From Limnovirga soli (GTDB taxonomy: Bacteria; Bacteroidota; Bacteroidia; Chitinophagales; Chitinophagaceae), in assembly GCF_013106755.1 (NCBI RefSeq), contig NZ_WHPF01000004.1:310001-374000 (forward strand): 64,000 nucleotides of DNA, read 5' to 3'. The notes beneath the pieces were generated by a model, which saw only the letters and a list, made by a program, of their open reading frames with translations, was not told the origin of the DNA and made no database searches. A program made the position numbers and the translations under genes. Below, piece after piece: positions 50,801 through 59,538 of this stretch; the first letter of the stretch is position 1, and every line of letters starts with the position of its first letter.

Positions 50801-52709
50801 CTCTTTTTGGGACTTTGGTGATGGTAATTCATCCAATCTTGAAAATCCATTTAGAATTTATAACGAGCCCGGTATTTATACCATGCAGTTAATAGTGCAT
50901 GGATATGGCCCCTGTTACGATACCGCTACTAAGGTAATAAGCCTTAAAGGGCCTGCAGGTAGTTTTACACATACCCAGCAATCTAATTGCTTTCCTGTTA
51001 CGGTAAATTTTAAAGCCAATACAAAAAATACAATTGCCTATACCTGGGATTTTGGCGATGGTGCGCTTACTAGCACTACAGCCGATTCCGTGAGCTACGA
51101 TTATAAATCGCCAGGTGTTTATATTCCCAGGTTAATTATTGAAGATATTGGTGGCTGTCAGGTAGCATTAGAAAGTATTGATACCATTAAAATACTGGGT
51201 GTTAATCCTGCCTTTGAGTATTTTAATTCTGTAGGCTGCGATTCTTCAGCAGTGGTTTTTGCCGATTCTTCAAAAATTGCTTCGGTAGACCAGGTAATTT
51301 CGAGAGTTTGGGATTTTGGTGATGGCAATCAATCCACAGCCGCTACGCCCTTACATTATTATACCAATGTAGGCACTTACACCAGTACATTAACATTTTT
51401 AACCCAAAAGGGCTGCTCTGGCACCGCATCGCAGGATATTACTATTCTAATTAATCAGGCGCCATTAGTAAATGCGCAAATTCCAGATACTTTATGCCTA
51501 AATGCTACGGGTAATTTTACTGCACAGGAAGTAGCCAATATTCCAGAAGCAGTATCTTGGTTGTGGAACTTTGGCAACAATAGCACTGATGCCAACCCAA
51601 CTACTACTTACGCATTTACAACAGCGGGATTATACAATGTATCCATACAGGCCACAGCTACTACTGGTTGTGCTGATACCATCACCAAACAGCTTAGGGT
51701 ATTGCCTGCACCACCTGTATTCGCCGGCAGCGATACTACTGTTTGCAAGTTTGTACCCGCCATTTTGCATCCATCCGGCGCCATAGACTATGTGTGGAAT
51801 GCCGATGCATTTTTAAACTGTAGCAATTGTGCCAACCCACAGGCTTTGCCTGATAGCACCCGTATTTTTATTGTAACCGGTACCGATCAGTTTGGGTGCA
51901 CGGCCAGCGATTCTGTGCAAATAAATATTGTGCAGCCTGTTTATATTAATCTGGCTGCCAGCGGCGATACTTTGTGCCAGGGTAATAGTGTACAATTAAA
52001 TGCCAGCGGTGCTAGTTTTTATAGCTGGCAACCTGTCACAGGTTTAAATAGTGCCAGTATTGCCAATCCCATTGCATCCCCTTCCGGCAGCATTGTGTAT
52101 ACTGTTATTGGCAGTTCTGATATAAACAATTGCTTTACTGATACTGCTACCGTAAATATTCTGGTGGCGCCAAACCCCGTATTTAGTATAAAAGATACCA
52201 TGGTAACCATTAATGTGGGTTCTTCCTATACCATTTTAACCGATAATTCGGCCGATATTAACCAATGGTCCTGGCTGCCGCCTGCGGGTTTATCCTGTTC
52301 CAACTGTCCGCAGCCGGTGGCGCAACCAAAAGCCAGTATAAGTTATCATGTAGAAGTAGCCAACCAATTTGGCTGTAAGGCAACAGGTAATATCAGTTTC
52401 GAAGTAATTTGCAATAACACCAATATTTTTATTCCCAACACTTTTTCGCCCAATGGCGATGGGGTGAATGATTATTTCTATCCACGTGGAAAGGGGTTAT
52501 ACACCCTTAAATCTATACGCATATTTAATCGTTGGGGCGGGGTGGTTTTTGCAGGTAACAATATTTTGCCCGAATCGGAAAAAGATGGTTGGAATGGAAA
52601 GGTAAACAATATGCCACAACCATCAGATGTGTATGTGTATGTGATAGAAGTGTTATGTGATAATGGTACTGTACTTAATTATAAGGGCAGCCTTACATTA
52701 ATAAGGTGA
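47868..52709 (+). CDS. Giant PKD-repeat surface protein with gliding-motility-type C-terminal domain
   Basis: A 1613-residue protein. After a signal peptide (ends VVNAQ) there are 15 PKD-like modules by count of their W-x-F-G cores (WDLGKNTSTD, WDFGDGTSSG, ... WNFGNNSTD). A cysteine-rich beta region follows, then the gliding-motility CTD (IFIPNTFSPNGDGVNDYFYP). It shares module order with the seven-module paralogue at 44486-47314, so the two arose by duplication and module gain or loss. A porP/sprF-like gene lies downstream, a pairing known for SprB-type adhesins. No catalytic domain seen. Confidence 0.9.
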   Translation: MKGKKQQIRINQCIVLAIALFCYLVPGVVNAQLKAGFKASVTAGCSPLVVKFNDNSTGGPTSWFWDLGKNTSTDQNPSAIYIDPGTYSIKLIIKNSTGADSIIKTDYITVYEKPLIFFDANITRGCAPLDVVFTDTSLAQSGDIAQRIWDFGDGTSSGEQAPSHTYNIADTFNVALTVTNSFGCSQTLVKPTYIEVANQPVADFSYQYTSICTLPSTFKFKNLTSADPAFTYQWYFGDGGSSTQANPKYDYSTAGKYDIQLIATNTTGCVDTITKSIAIGTQSANIIMPAFGCVNKAIVMQDSSQPEALSGAWDFGDGFTGAGLTVTHNYTAPGNYTVTYTASFGDCSGEIKKIITIKDAPVAAFSSPDKLTSCTAPFQVSFVNESSGADSYLWDFGDGAISTDQNPTHTYLVTGVFTVKLLAFNNAGACADTYIIKNMVNINPPNIEGFVGLPISTCVPATINFDAVITTPEPVTGHQWFFGNGVTSTEANPVYTYDTAGEYSVKLIITTASGCSDTFELEKAVIATEKPTARFTAFPTNTCAYKEVQFADGSSNDVIFWDWNFGDGGTSIEQNPLHHYLDTGYFRVQLIVANKGCKDSLIIPDFIYIKPPVARYITNFNCNKRFVRTFKDFSVAPQTWHWDFGDSTTSVLQNPSHTYANQGVYNVQLIVTNGGCSDTLVTPVTIIDANPGAEITALHSNFCKYDSIQLTATNYDPAFIKSFKWNFGDGSIADFSPFNSVAYHVYKQSGTYAPFLVTNDLNGCNDTAKIPNTIVNIYGPTALFTNDQGNCIDSLIKFKDQSKPDITNAITTWIWNYGDGITDTLTQPPFEHNYFQSGLFTPILKVIDANGCYDSLIKPDAVIITKPIANFSLQDSIRCAIAPAEFVDSSNGLSLNYLWDFGDGLTSGASNPKHLYAMEGEYDVSLTITDRFGCKDSITKTGIISVSNPVAQFSVSDSAANCPPLPVQTTNLSTSITSSFWDFGDGNSSNLENPFRIYNEPGIYTMQLIVHGYGPCYDTATKVISLKGPAGSFTHTQQSNCFPVTVNFKANTKNTIAYTWDFGDGALTSTTADSVSYDYKSPGVYIPRLIIEDIGGCQVALESIDTIKILGVNPAFEYFNSVGCDSSAVVFADSSKIASVDQVISRVWDFGDGNQSTAATPLHYYTNVGTYTSTLTFLTQKGCSGTASQDITILINQAPLVNAQIPDTLCLNATGNFTAQEVANIPEAVSWLWNFGNNSTDANPTTTYAFTTAGLYNVSIQATATTGCADTITKQLRVLPAPPVFAGSDTTVCKFVPAILHPSGAIDYVWNADAFLNCSNCANPQALPDSTRIFIVTGTDQFGCTASDSVQINIVQPVYINLAASGDTLCQGNSVQLNASGASFYSWQPVTGLNSASIANPIASPSGSIVYTVIGSSDINNCFTDTATVNILVAPNPVFSIKDTMVTINVGSSYTILTDNSADINQWSWLPPAGLSCSNCPQPVAQPKASISYHVEVANQFGCKATGNISFEVICNNTNIFIPNTFSPNGDGVNDYFYPRGKGLYTLKSIRIFNRWGGVVFAGNNILPESEKDGWNGKVNNMPQPSDVYVYVIEVLCDNGTVLNYKGSLTLIR

Positions 52710-52748
52710 TTTTTTGGGACAGACTGCAGATATATAATGAGGCTGCTG

Positions 52749-52773
52749 TTGCCACGCTCGGTTCAGGGTTCTG
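52749..52773 (-). repeat. Dispersed extragenic repeat, copy 24 (core B, -)
   Basis: TTGCCACGCTCGGTTCAGGG then TTCTG, and ATATGGCAGC beyond. Paired with a core A copy, showing that mixed pairs occur. Confidence 0.85.
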
Positions 52774-52832
52774 TTTATATGGCAGCAACAGAAAGGTAAT
52801 GTGTTGTATTTATTGCTGCCATGGTTTTAACC

Positions 52833-52852
52833 GTACAAGTGTGCGACGCAAA
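52833..52852 (+). repeat. Dispersed extragenic repeat, copy 25 (core A, +)
   Basis: GTACAAGTGTGCGACGCAAA; the final G and the TAAAGC tail have drifted (ATGGGC). TTGCTGCCATGG on the left, GCCGGG on the right. Confidence 0.85.
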
Positions 52853-53080
52853 TGGGCATAATAGCCATTGTGTAGCCGGGTACATAATATTTAATGTTTT
52901 TAATAATCGTTTTAGCAATGATAAACGTAGATACACGTAGCAAACCATTTATAGTATTAAACCTACAAAGTTTATCAATGCAATATTACAGAGGCAAGTG
53001 CCAGGGCATAACTAACTTTACCATATTAAAACACCAGCTGGTAAAACAGCATAGTGTATTATCTGCCTAATAGTACTACC

Positions 53081-54139
53081 ATGAAACCTACCATTTTACA
53101 TATTCAAAAACTGCTGGTGCGCCTTGCCCTGTTGGGCTGTGTGCTGGTATTTGGTACTGTTGGGGTGCAGGCACAAGACCCACATATTTCACAATTTTTT
53201 GAAGCCCCTTTATTACGCAACCCTTCTTTAGCCGGATTATTTGAAGGCGATATAAGAATACAGGGTGTTTACCGTAATCAGTGGGGTAGTGTTACCACAC
53301 CCTATCAAACCGGATCTTTTAATGTGGAGTATAAACAACCCATAGGGAAAGCCAATGACTATATTACTACCGGTGTAGAAGTTTTATATGATAAAGCAGG
53401 TATTACCAATTTTACCACTTCAAATATTTACCCTGCCTTAAACTACCATAAAGCCTTAAGTGGCGATAAAACAAAATATCTTTCTTTAGGTGCCATGGGA
53501 GGTTATGTTCAAAGAAGAATTGACCGTTCTAAAATGACCACAAACAGCCAATATGGCCCCAATGGTTATAACCCATCTTTACCAGATGGAGAAACTTTTT
53601 CTACCACCAATTATCATTATTGGGATGGTAGTTTTGGTATGTCGTTTAATTCATCTATAAATGGCAGTGAAATTGATAATTATTTTGTGGGACTTGCCTA
53701 TCACCATTTTAACAGGCCGCTAAATTCTTTTTATAAAAACCCACCGGTGGAATTACAGCCAAAACTGGTAGCATCCGTTGGGGCCAGGTTTACAGCCAGT
53801 GAAACCTCGTATATCACTGTACAGGCTGATATTTCTAAGCAGGGCGAATACCATGAAACCATTGCCGGCGCTACCTATTCCCTAAAAATTGGGGATGATT
53901 ATGATGACCCGGATTATATACTGCACCTGGGCGGTTATCTGCGTTGGAAAGATGCATTTATTCCTTTTATAAAACTGGATTATAAACCACTATCGCTGGG
54001 TTTTAGTTATGATGCCAATATATCTCAGTTAAAAACGGCCAGCCAGGGCCGCGGTGGTTTTGAGCTTTCAGTATCCTATGCCGGTTTTCTTGACCGTGGC
54101 AATAGCACCAAAGATGCTGTTGTTTGCCCAAGATTTTAA
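53081..54139 (+). CDS. PorP/SprF family type IX secretion system membrane protein
   Basis: A 352-residue outer-membrane protein starting at the ATG at 53081 (MKPTILHIQKLLVRLALLG, signal peptide ending VQAQ). The family signature QDPHISQFFEAPLLRNPSLAGLFEGDIRIQ... (about 30-60) is complete, with YRNQWGSVTTPY after it and a C-terminal beta strand FELSVSYAG. PorP/SprF proteins assist export or surface attachment of cargo with gliding-type CTDs, matching the giant PKD protein immediately upstream. ATG at 53054 is an upstream alternative without conserved sequence. Confidence 0.9.
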   Translation: MKPTILHIQKLLVRLALLGCVLVFGTVGVQAQDPHISQFFEAPLLRNPSLAGLFEGDIRIQGVYRNQWGSVTTPYQTGSFNVEYKQPIGKANDYITTGVEVLYDKAGITNFTTSNIYPALNYHKALSGDKTKYLSLGAMGGYVQRRIDRSKMTTNSQYGPNGYNPSLPDGETFSTTNYHYWDGSFGMSFNSSINGSEIDNYFVGLAYHHFNRPLNSFYKNPPVELQPKLVASVGARFTASETSYITVQADISKQGEYHETIAGATYSLKIGDDYDDPDYILHLGGYLRWKDAFIPFIKLDYKPLSLGFSYDANISQLKTASQGRGGFELSVSYAGFLDRGNSTKDAVVCPRF

Positions 54140-54216
54140 GCTTCGTTTTGGCAGAATAAAAAAGCTTTTATAAAGGTGTACAAATTGGTATAAATGCAGA
54201 AGTAAATAGCGGTTCC

Positions 54217-57200
54217 CTATTTTTTTAGGGTAAAATAAAAAGTACTGCCTTCGCCAAAAGTAGAATCTACCCAAATTTTTCCCTTATGTATTTCAACAAT
54301 TTTTTTGCACAGGGCCAAACCAATTCCGGTTCCTGAATATTGGCTTTTGCTATGTAGCCTCTGAAATACCTCGAATATCTTTTCAAAATGTGCGGGCATT
54401 ATGCCTATGCCATTATCTTTTATAAAAAATAAATGGTGCCCGGGCTCTTCTTTATATCCAATTTCTATTTGTGGTACTGTGCCATGGTGTTGGTATTTTA
54501 TGGCATTCGTAATCAGGTTTTGCAATAATTCAGTTATCAAAGTTTTGTTGGCGGTAATAATGGGCATTTGTTTAATGTTTATCTCCGCTTTGCTATTGTC
54601 AATTGGATCGCTTAATACCCTAAGAATATAGGATAATAAATCGTTTATATCGATTGCTGTAAATTCTTCTTTATTGGTGCCAACTCTTGAGTACTGCAAC
54701 AGGTCAGAAATTAAAATTTTCATTCTGGTTGCACCCTCAATGGCAAAATGAATGTAATCGTGTGTTTTATCTTCTGGATTACCCGGAATTTTTTTCTCCA
54801 GTAAATGCAAAAAACTGTCTATCATGCGCAATGGCTCCTGTAAATCGTGACTCGCTACATACGCAAAATTTTCAAGATCCGCATTGGAAGCTTTTAATTC
54901 ATTTACATATTGCTTTAGCATTTCATCTTTAGCCTTATTAGCAGTTATATCGCGGCTAATGCCAAATAAACCGGTAACATTACCCCCGGCATCAAATAAT
55001 GGCCATTTGTTGGTGTTAACCCATTTGGTATTACCCAGGGTATCTAAATAAGGATCTGTTTTATCCAATAATGGTTTTCCATCTCTAAGAACAGGTATTT
55101 CTTCTTCTGCATAAATTTCAGCAATTGAACGGGGAAAAACTTCCAGGTCGTGTTTGCCAATCATATCTTTCCAATGCTTGTGACCAGTGATATTGGCCAG
55201 TGTTTGGCTGCAAAATCTAAACCTGCTATTGATGTCTTTATAATAAATAAAATCTGTTGTATTTTCCAGGAAGTTGATAAAATCCCTGTACAGTTCATAA
55301 ATTTTTTCTTCAGCCTTTTTTTGTTCGGTAATATCTTCTTTTATGGCCAGAAAATGTGTAGTGATACCTTTTTCATTTACTATAGGGGTAATTTTTGCAC
55401 TCTCCCAGTATAAGTCGCCATTTTTTTTCTTGTTATTAAACTCGCCCTGCCAGGCTTTTCCGGCTATAAGTGTGTCCCACATGTTTTTGTAATCGCCTTC
55501 ACTTTTATTACCTGATTTTAAAATACGTGGGGTTTTACCAATCGCTTCTGCAAAGCTGTATCCTGTAATATCAATAAATTTTTTATTTACATATTCTATA
55601 TTCCCATTAATATCGGTAATTACTATTGAAACGGGGCTTTGTTCAACCGCGAGAGAAAGCTGGCGCATCCACTGCCTGTTTTTGTTATATTCAGTTGTGT
55701 CTGTAATAAACCCATGCCATAAAATGCTACCATCTGCTTCTTTTTCAGGTATGGATTTTCCGTACAATACCCTGGTGCTATCATCCTCAAATTTAACCCT
55801 GTATTCATGTTGCCATGGAGCAAGGTTTTGGGCAGAAATTTTAATACTTTCCACCACTGCTTCAATATCATCAGGGTGTATTTTTTCAAAAACTTTTGAG
55901 GCGTCGTCAATTACTTCTTCCGGGCTTAGCTGGTATATGTTTTTTATCGATTCACTGGCATAGGGAAAAGAGGAACTGCCATCTGGCTTTAACCTATATT
56001 GATAAACCACACCAGGCAATTGTTTGGCAATTTTTATCAACTTGTCCAATGCTTCCTTTTGGTTAATAGTAGCCAGTTTTTGTTCGGTTATATCCTGGTT
56101 TAGTCCTAATAATTTTATTGGCTTCCCATCCTCATAAACAAAATCTGCAATTGCTTTTACCCAACGTATGGCCCCATCAGGTCTTATTAGCCTGTATTCA
56201 ATGGTTTGGCCAATACCCGTTTTCAAGGTTTGTTCTGCAGCTTCCTTTAATATGTGCCGGTCTTGTGGATGAATTATTTTTTCCAAGAGAGAAGAAAACG
56301 TTCCATCATATTCTGTATCGCTAATCCCAAAAATGTTTAAAACTTCTGGTGAATTGGTAAGCTTATCAGTAACAAAATCCCACTCCCAGCTACCAATTTT
56401 AGCCGTTTCATGTGCATGCCTCAAGTTTATTTCGCTCTCTTGTAATGCCGCTTCTATTTTTTTGTTTTCACTAATATCAATATGAATTCCAGACATTAAC
56501 ACCGGATAGCCGTTAGCATCCCATTCGTGTACGCAACCCCGGTCTGTTACCCACACCCAATGCCCATCCCGGTGTTTCATCCTCATGTCGCACTGGTAAA
56601 AGTCGGTTTCGTGATCAAAGTGTTTATTTAATATTGTTTCTGCCTTTTTAAAATCTTCTGGATGTGTAAATTTTTTCCAGGTTTCAATGGAAACCGGAGA
56701 AATTTCCTCCAGGCTATATCCAATTATACCAGCCCAGCGTTCATTAAAAATGGTAGCCCCGGTTTTAATATTCCATTCCCATGTAGCTGCATTGGTTCCA
56801 TTTAAAATATCAAATAACCTTCTTTTGTCATTTTTAAGTATTTCATCCTTTATTTTTCGTTGGGTAATATCCCTTGCAGCAGCATATAAATATTTGTAAC
56901 CCTCTAATTCAATTCCAACTGCATTTATTTCTACGTCAATGCATTCACCATTTTTGCACCTGTGTTTGGTTTCAAAAATGGCGGGCTCTTTTAAAAGTGT
57001 TGCTATTTTGTTTTGTAATGCACCTTTTTCCCAAATGGCATCCCAATCAGCTACATGTAAATGTTGTATTTCCTCATTGCTATAGCCAAGTAGATGGCAA
57101 AATTTTTCATTGGCATCTACCAGATTGCCGCTCTCATCCAATATATGCACGGCATCATTCGAAGTATTGAGTAACACCTGACAATACAATGATAAGGACG

Positions 57201-57252
57201 AGTTTTTTTTCTGGCGCAGAAAGAAAGCTTTTGAAGTATTATCCTTTTCCAT
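54217..57252 (-). CDS. Multi-PAS sensor histidine kinase
   Basis: A 1011-residue kinase with no transmembrane helix seen, so probably cytoplasmic. I count six PAS domains (roughly 23-140, 145-265, 270-395, 405-530, 535-650, 655-775), several opening with a conserved W-E-W or N-G-x-I strand. HisKA follows with the phospho-His in ENFAYVASHDLQEPLRM, then HATPase (NLITNAIKY, KDNGIGIMPAHFEKIFEVF, GTGIGLALCKKIVE). The C-terminus is typical of the LHK/phytochrome-like kinases. The signal is unknown. No regulator is adjacent. Confidence 0.93.
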   Translation of the reverse strand: MEKDNTSKAFFLRQKKNSSLSLYCQVLLNTSNDAVHILDESGNLVDANEKFCHLLGYSNEEIQHLHVADWDAIWEKGALQNKIATLLKEPAIFETKHRCKNGECIDVEINAVGIELEGYKYLYAAARDITQRKIKDEILKNDKRRLFDILNGTNAATWEWNIKTGATIFNERWAGIIGYSLEEISPVSIETWKKFTHPEDFKKAETILNKHFDHETDFYQCDMRMKHRDGHWVWVTDRGCVHEWDANGYPVLMSGIHIDISENKKIEAALQESEINLRHAHETAKIGSWEWDFVTDKLTNSPEVLNIFGISDTEYDGTFSSLLEKIIHPQDRHILKEAAEQTLKTGIGQTIEYRLIRPDGAIRWVKAIADFVYEDGKPIKLLGLNQDITEQKLATINQKEALDKLIKIAKQLPGVVYQYRLKPDGSSSFPYASESIKNIYQLSPEEVIDDASKVFEKIHPDDIEAVVESIKISAQNLAPWQHEYRVKFEDDSTRVLYGKSIPEKEADGSILWHGFITDTTEYNKNRQWMRQLSLAVEQSPVSIVITDINGNIEYVNKKFIDITGYSFAEAIGKTPRILKSGNKSEGDYKNMWDTLIAGKAWQGEFNNKKKNGDLYWESAKITPIVNEKGITTHFLAIKEDITEQKKAEEKIYELYRDFINFLENTTDFIYYKDINSRFRFCSQTLANITGHKHWKDMIGKHDLEVFPRSIAEIYAEEEIPVLRDGKPLLDKTDPYLDTLGNTKWVNTNKWPLFDAGGNVTGLFGISRDITANKAKDEMLKQYVNELKASNADLENFAYVASHDLQEPLRMIDSFLHLLEKKIPGNPEDKTHDYIHFAIEGATRMKILISDLLQYSRVGTNKEEFTAIDINDLLSYILRVLSDPIDNSKAEINIKQMPIITANKTLITELLQNLITNAIKYQHHGTVPQIEIGYKEEPGHHLFFIKDNGIGIMPAHFEKIFEVFQRLHSKSQYSGTGIGLALCKKIVEIHKGKIWVDSTFGEGSTFYFTLKK

Positions 57253-57406
57253 ATTTACCTCCAGGGCATTGAGGAATTTGCTGACTAATATAATCGGGTA
57301 CGTAAGAAACGATAGTAAAGGTAGGCTCGTATATATTGGAATTCTATGATATTTAACAGGTAAAATGCCTGTTTTTATTTTTTACCGGGCAAATTAGCAA
57401 GATTGG

Positions 57407-57432
57407 ACTTTACTTGCGTCGCACACTGGTGC
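57407..57432 (-). repeat. Dispersed extragenic repeat, copy 26 (core A, -)
   Basis: ACTTTACTTGCGTCGCACAC then TGGTGC; one change in the GTAC end. Confidence 0.88.
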
Positions 57433-57633
57433 GCTATCGCATTTGGCAGCTTTTAAAGGCAATGAAAGTTGGGCAGCTATTTATAACAAATAATTATTGC
57501 AGCAATTGAACATAGATTGGGTAAATCATGAATGCTGCTATTTAAAAAATGTTATTATAGTAAATGCTGATGTAATTTAAATTTCCTCAGCTGCCCCTTT
57601 TTTAACAATAACTGCTGAATAGAATTACCCGCC

Positions 57634-57659
57634 GTACAAGTGTGCGACGCAAGTAAAGC
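57634..57659 (+). repeat. Dispersed extragenic repeat, copy 27 (core A, +)
   Basis: gtacaagtgtgcgacgcaag plus TAAAGC; inverted mate of copy 26. Confidence 0.9.
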
Positions 57660-57697
57660 CGCCATTATATTTGCTGTTTGGGTCATAACCCAACATG

Positions 57698-58423
57698 CTA
57701 TAATTGGGCGGTTAAATGATTATAATCTGAAAGAATGGTATGTAAAAAATCAATAGCATCTGGTTGCTGGCTCATAATCCCCAACACCTGTTCAATTTTT
57801 TCTTTGGTTTGTAATGCCAGCATGGTATTTCCTGTTTTAGCCACGTTATTTAATACTTCTTTTACCAATTGCATATCGCCATCTTTAAGATGCACAACTT
57901 CAGGATACCGTGCTATATAATTTTCGGCCACCACCGGTGTAAAAATAGTTTCCTGAATGGCTGTTTTGGGTTTTAGTTTTACCAGGGTAGTGCCTGCAAC
58001 AAGGTCGCCAACTCGCTGGTGTTTTTCTGTAACGGCAATGGTAATGGTACCCACCACAAAACTAAAAGACCATAAATCTATTAACCTAAACAACCAGCGG
58101 GCCAGGTATTGCCCAAAAGAAGGTTGGTTGCCATTTAAACTTATTACTTTAATACCCATTACCCTTTTGCCCACAGTTTGGCCATTAAAAAAAATTTCGC
58201 TTAATAAGCTGTAAAAAGCAATAGGTAAAAAAAAGCTTATAAAAATCCAGCTGGATGATGTGCCCAAAGAATCACCTACAAAGCTTATAAGCATGGCGGC
58301 CACGAAAAAGTAAGCCAAAAAAATACCCAGATCTACAAGGGTTGCAACTATTCTGTCGCCAATGCTGGCAAGGGTATATTCTAATGAGATGTTTTGGGTG
58401 GTGGTAATTGCTATTGTTGCCAT
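57698..58423 (-). CDS. RDD family membrane protein
   Basis: A 241-residue protein with the RDD domain in its first 150 residues: ASIGDRIVATLVDLGIF with the signature Arg-Asp, FNGQTVGKRVMGIKVI, ARWLFRLIDL and a late HQRVGDLVAGTTLV. At least three transmembrane helices are visible, followed by a soluble tail of about 85 residues. RDD proteins are membrane proteins of poorly known role. It is divergent from the SpoIIM-like gene, 80 bases away, and the gene neighbourhood (SpoIIM, DUF4129, MoxR) is a recurrent one. Confidence 0.88.
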   Translation of the reverse strand: MATIAITTTQNISLEYTLASIGDRIVATLVDLGIFLAYFFVAAMLISFVGDSLGTSSSWIFISFFLPIAFYSLLSEIFFNGQTVGKRVMGIKVISLNGNQPSFGQYLARWLFRLIDLWSFSFVVGTITIAVTEKHQRVGDLVAGTTLVKLKPKTAIQETIFTPVVAENYIARYPEVVHLKDGDMQLVKEVLNNVAKTGNTMLALQTKEKIEQVLGIMSQQPDAIDFLHTILSDYNHLTAQL

Positions 58424-58503
58424 GCATCAAAGATGTGTAAATAAATTTTATTTTCCATGTTTGTATTGATTAAGCCTTTATTTTTATGCTACATTAAAAA
58501 CCC

Positions 58504-59538
58504 ATGCGAGAAGCTCAGTTTCTACAACAAAATGCCGAAAAATGGAAACAATACGAAGCCGAAATGGCTGCAGGTATTGCCACAGATATTATGGCAGAAC
58601 GCTTTGTGGAGCTTACAGATGACCTTTCTTATGCCCGCACTTTTTACCCCGAAAGCAATACCACCCGGTATTTAAACGGATTGGCAGCTCAATTTCACCA
58701 AAAAATTTACCGGAATAAAAAGGAAAAAAAAGGACGTATTTACTGGTTTTGGCAATTTGAGTTACCCTTTTTGTTTAAACAATACCAAAAGCAGTTTTTT
58801 ATTTCATTTGTATTCTTTGTGCTTTTTGCCTTAATGGGCGCCATATCTGCCAAGTACGACGATAATTTTATCAGGCTAATTCTGGGCGATGAATATGTAA
58901 ACATGACCAAAAATAATATTGAAAAAGGCGACCCTTTTGGTGTTTATAAGCAGGGCGATGCGGTGGGTATGTTTTTTTCTATTGCCTATAATAATATTTC
59001 CGTTTCGTTTTTTGGGTATGTATTGGGCATATTTATTTCGCTTGGCAGCATTTGGTTGTTGTTTAATAATGGTATTATGATGGGGGCTTTTCAATATTAT
59101 TTTATATCCAAACACCTGGGCACCAAATTTATGCTGGTAGTTTTTATACATGGTACGCTGGAGTTATGGAGCATAATCATTGCCGGTGCAGCCGGTATGA
59201 TTTTGGGCAACAGTATTCTCTTTCCAGGTACCTATAGCCGTGCCGCCTCTATTGCCCGTGGCGGAAAGGATGGTTTAAAAATTGTACTGGGCCTGATCCC
59301 TATGTTTTTAACTGCCGCTTTTCTGGAAAGCTTTGTAACACGTTATACCGAAATGCCTTTAGGCATAAGCCTGTTTATTTTACTGGGTTCGGCTGCCTTT
59401 ATCATCTGGTATTTTATCATTTACCCCAACCGTCTGCATGCTCGTATGCAACAGGCCAAAACAAATCAATTAAACACTGCTTCAACAAATAAAAACTTTA
59501 CTGCATGGCTCAACAAAAAATTCAACTTGGCAAGCTGA
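58504..59538 (+). CDS. SpoIIM-like (stage II sporulation protein M family) membrane protein
   Basis: A 344-residue protein with a soluble N-terminal part (about 1-90) and several transmembrane helices. The family core NNISVSFFGYVLGIFISLGS, NNGIMMGAF, FIHGTLELWSIIIAGAAGMILG is plain in residues about 155-240. This organism need not sporulate; the name refers only to the domain. In Bacteroidota the gene usually accompanies RDD, MoxR and DUF4129. The next gene starts inside its last 34 bases (59505), so translation is coupled. Confidence 0.88.
   Translation: MREAQFLQQNAEKWKQYEAEMAAGIATDIMAERFVELTDDLSYARTFYPESNTTRYLNGLAAQFHQKIYRNKKEKKGRIYWFWQFELPFLFKQYQKQFFISFVFFVLFALMGAISAKYDDNFIRLILGDEYVNMTKNNIEKGDPFGVYKQGDAVGMFFSIAYNNISVSFFGYVLGIFISLGSIWLLFNNGIMMGAFQYYFISKHLGTKFMLVVFIHGTLELWSIIIAGAAGMILGNSILFPGTYSRAASIARGGKDGLKIVLGLIPMFLTAAFLESFVTRYTEMPLGISLFILLGSAAFIIWYFIIYPNRLHARMQQAKTNQLNTASTNKNFTAWLNKKFNLAS

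Larger units (their letters stand above)
52710..53080. other. Intergenic gap upstream of porP
   Basis: 371 bases with repeat copies 24 (core B) and 25 (core A) as a close inverted pair. Otherwise nothing recognised. Confidence 0.6.
57253..57697. other. Intergenic gap kinase to RDD gene
   Basis: 445 bases with repeat copies 26 and 27 as an inverted pair about 250 bases across; no gene seen. Confidence 0.6.
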
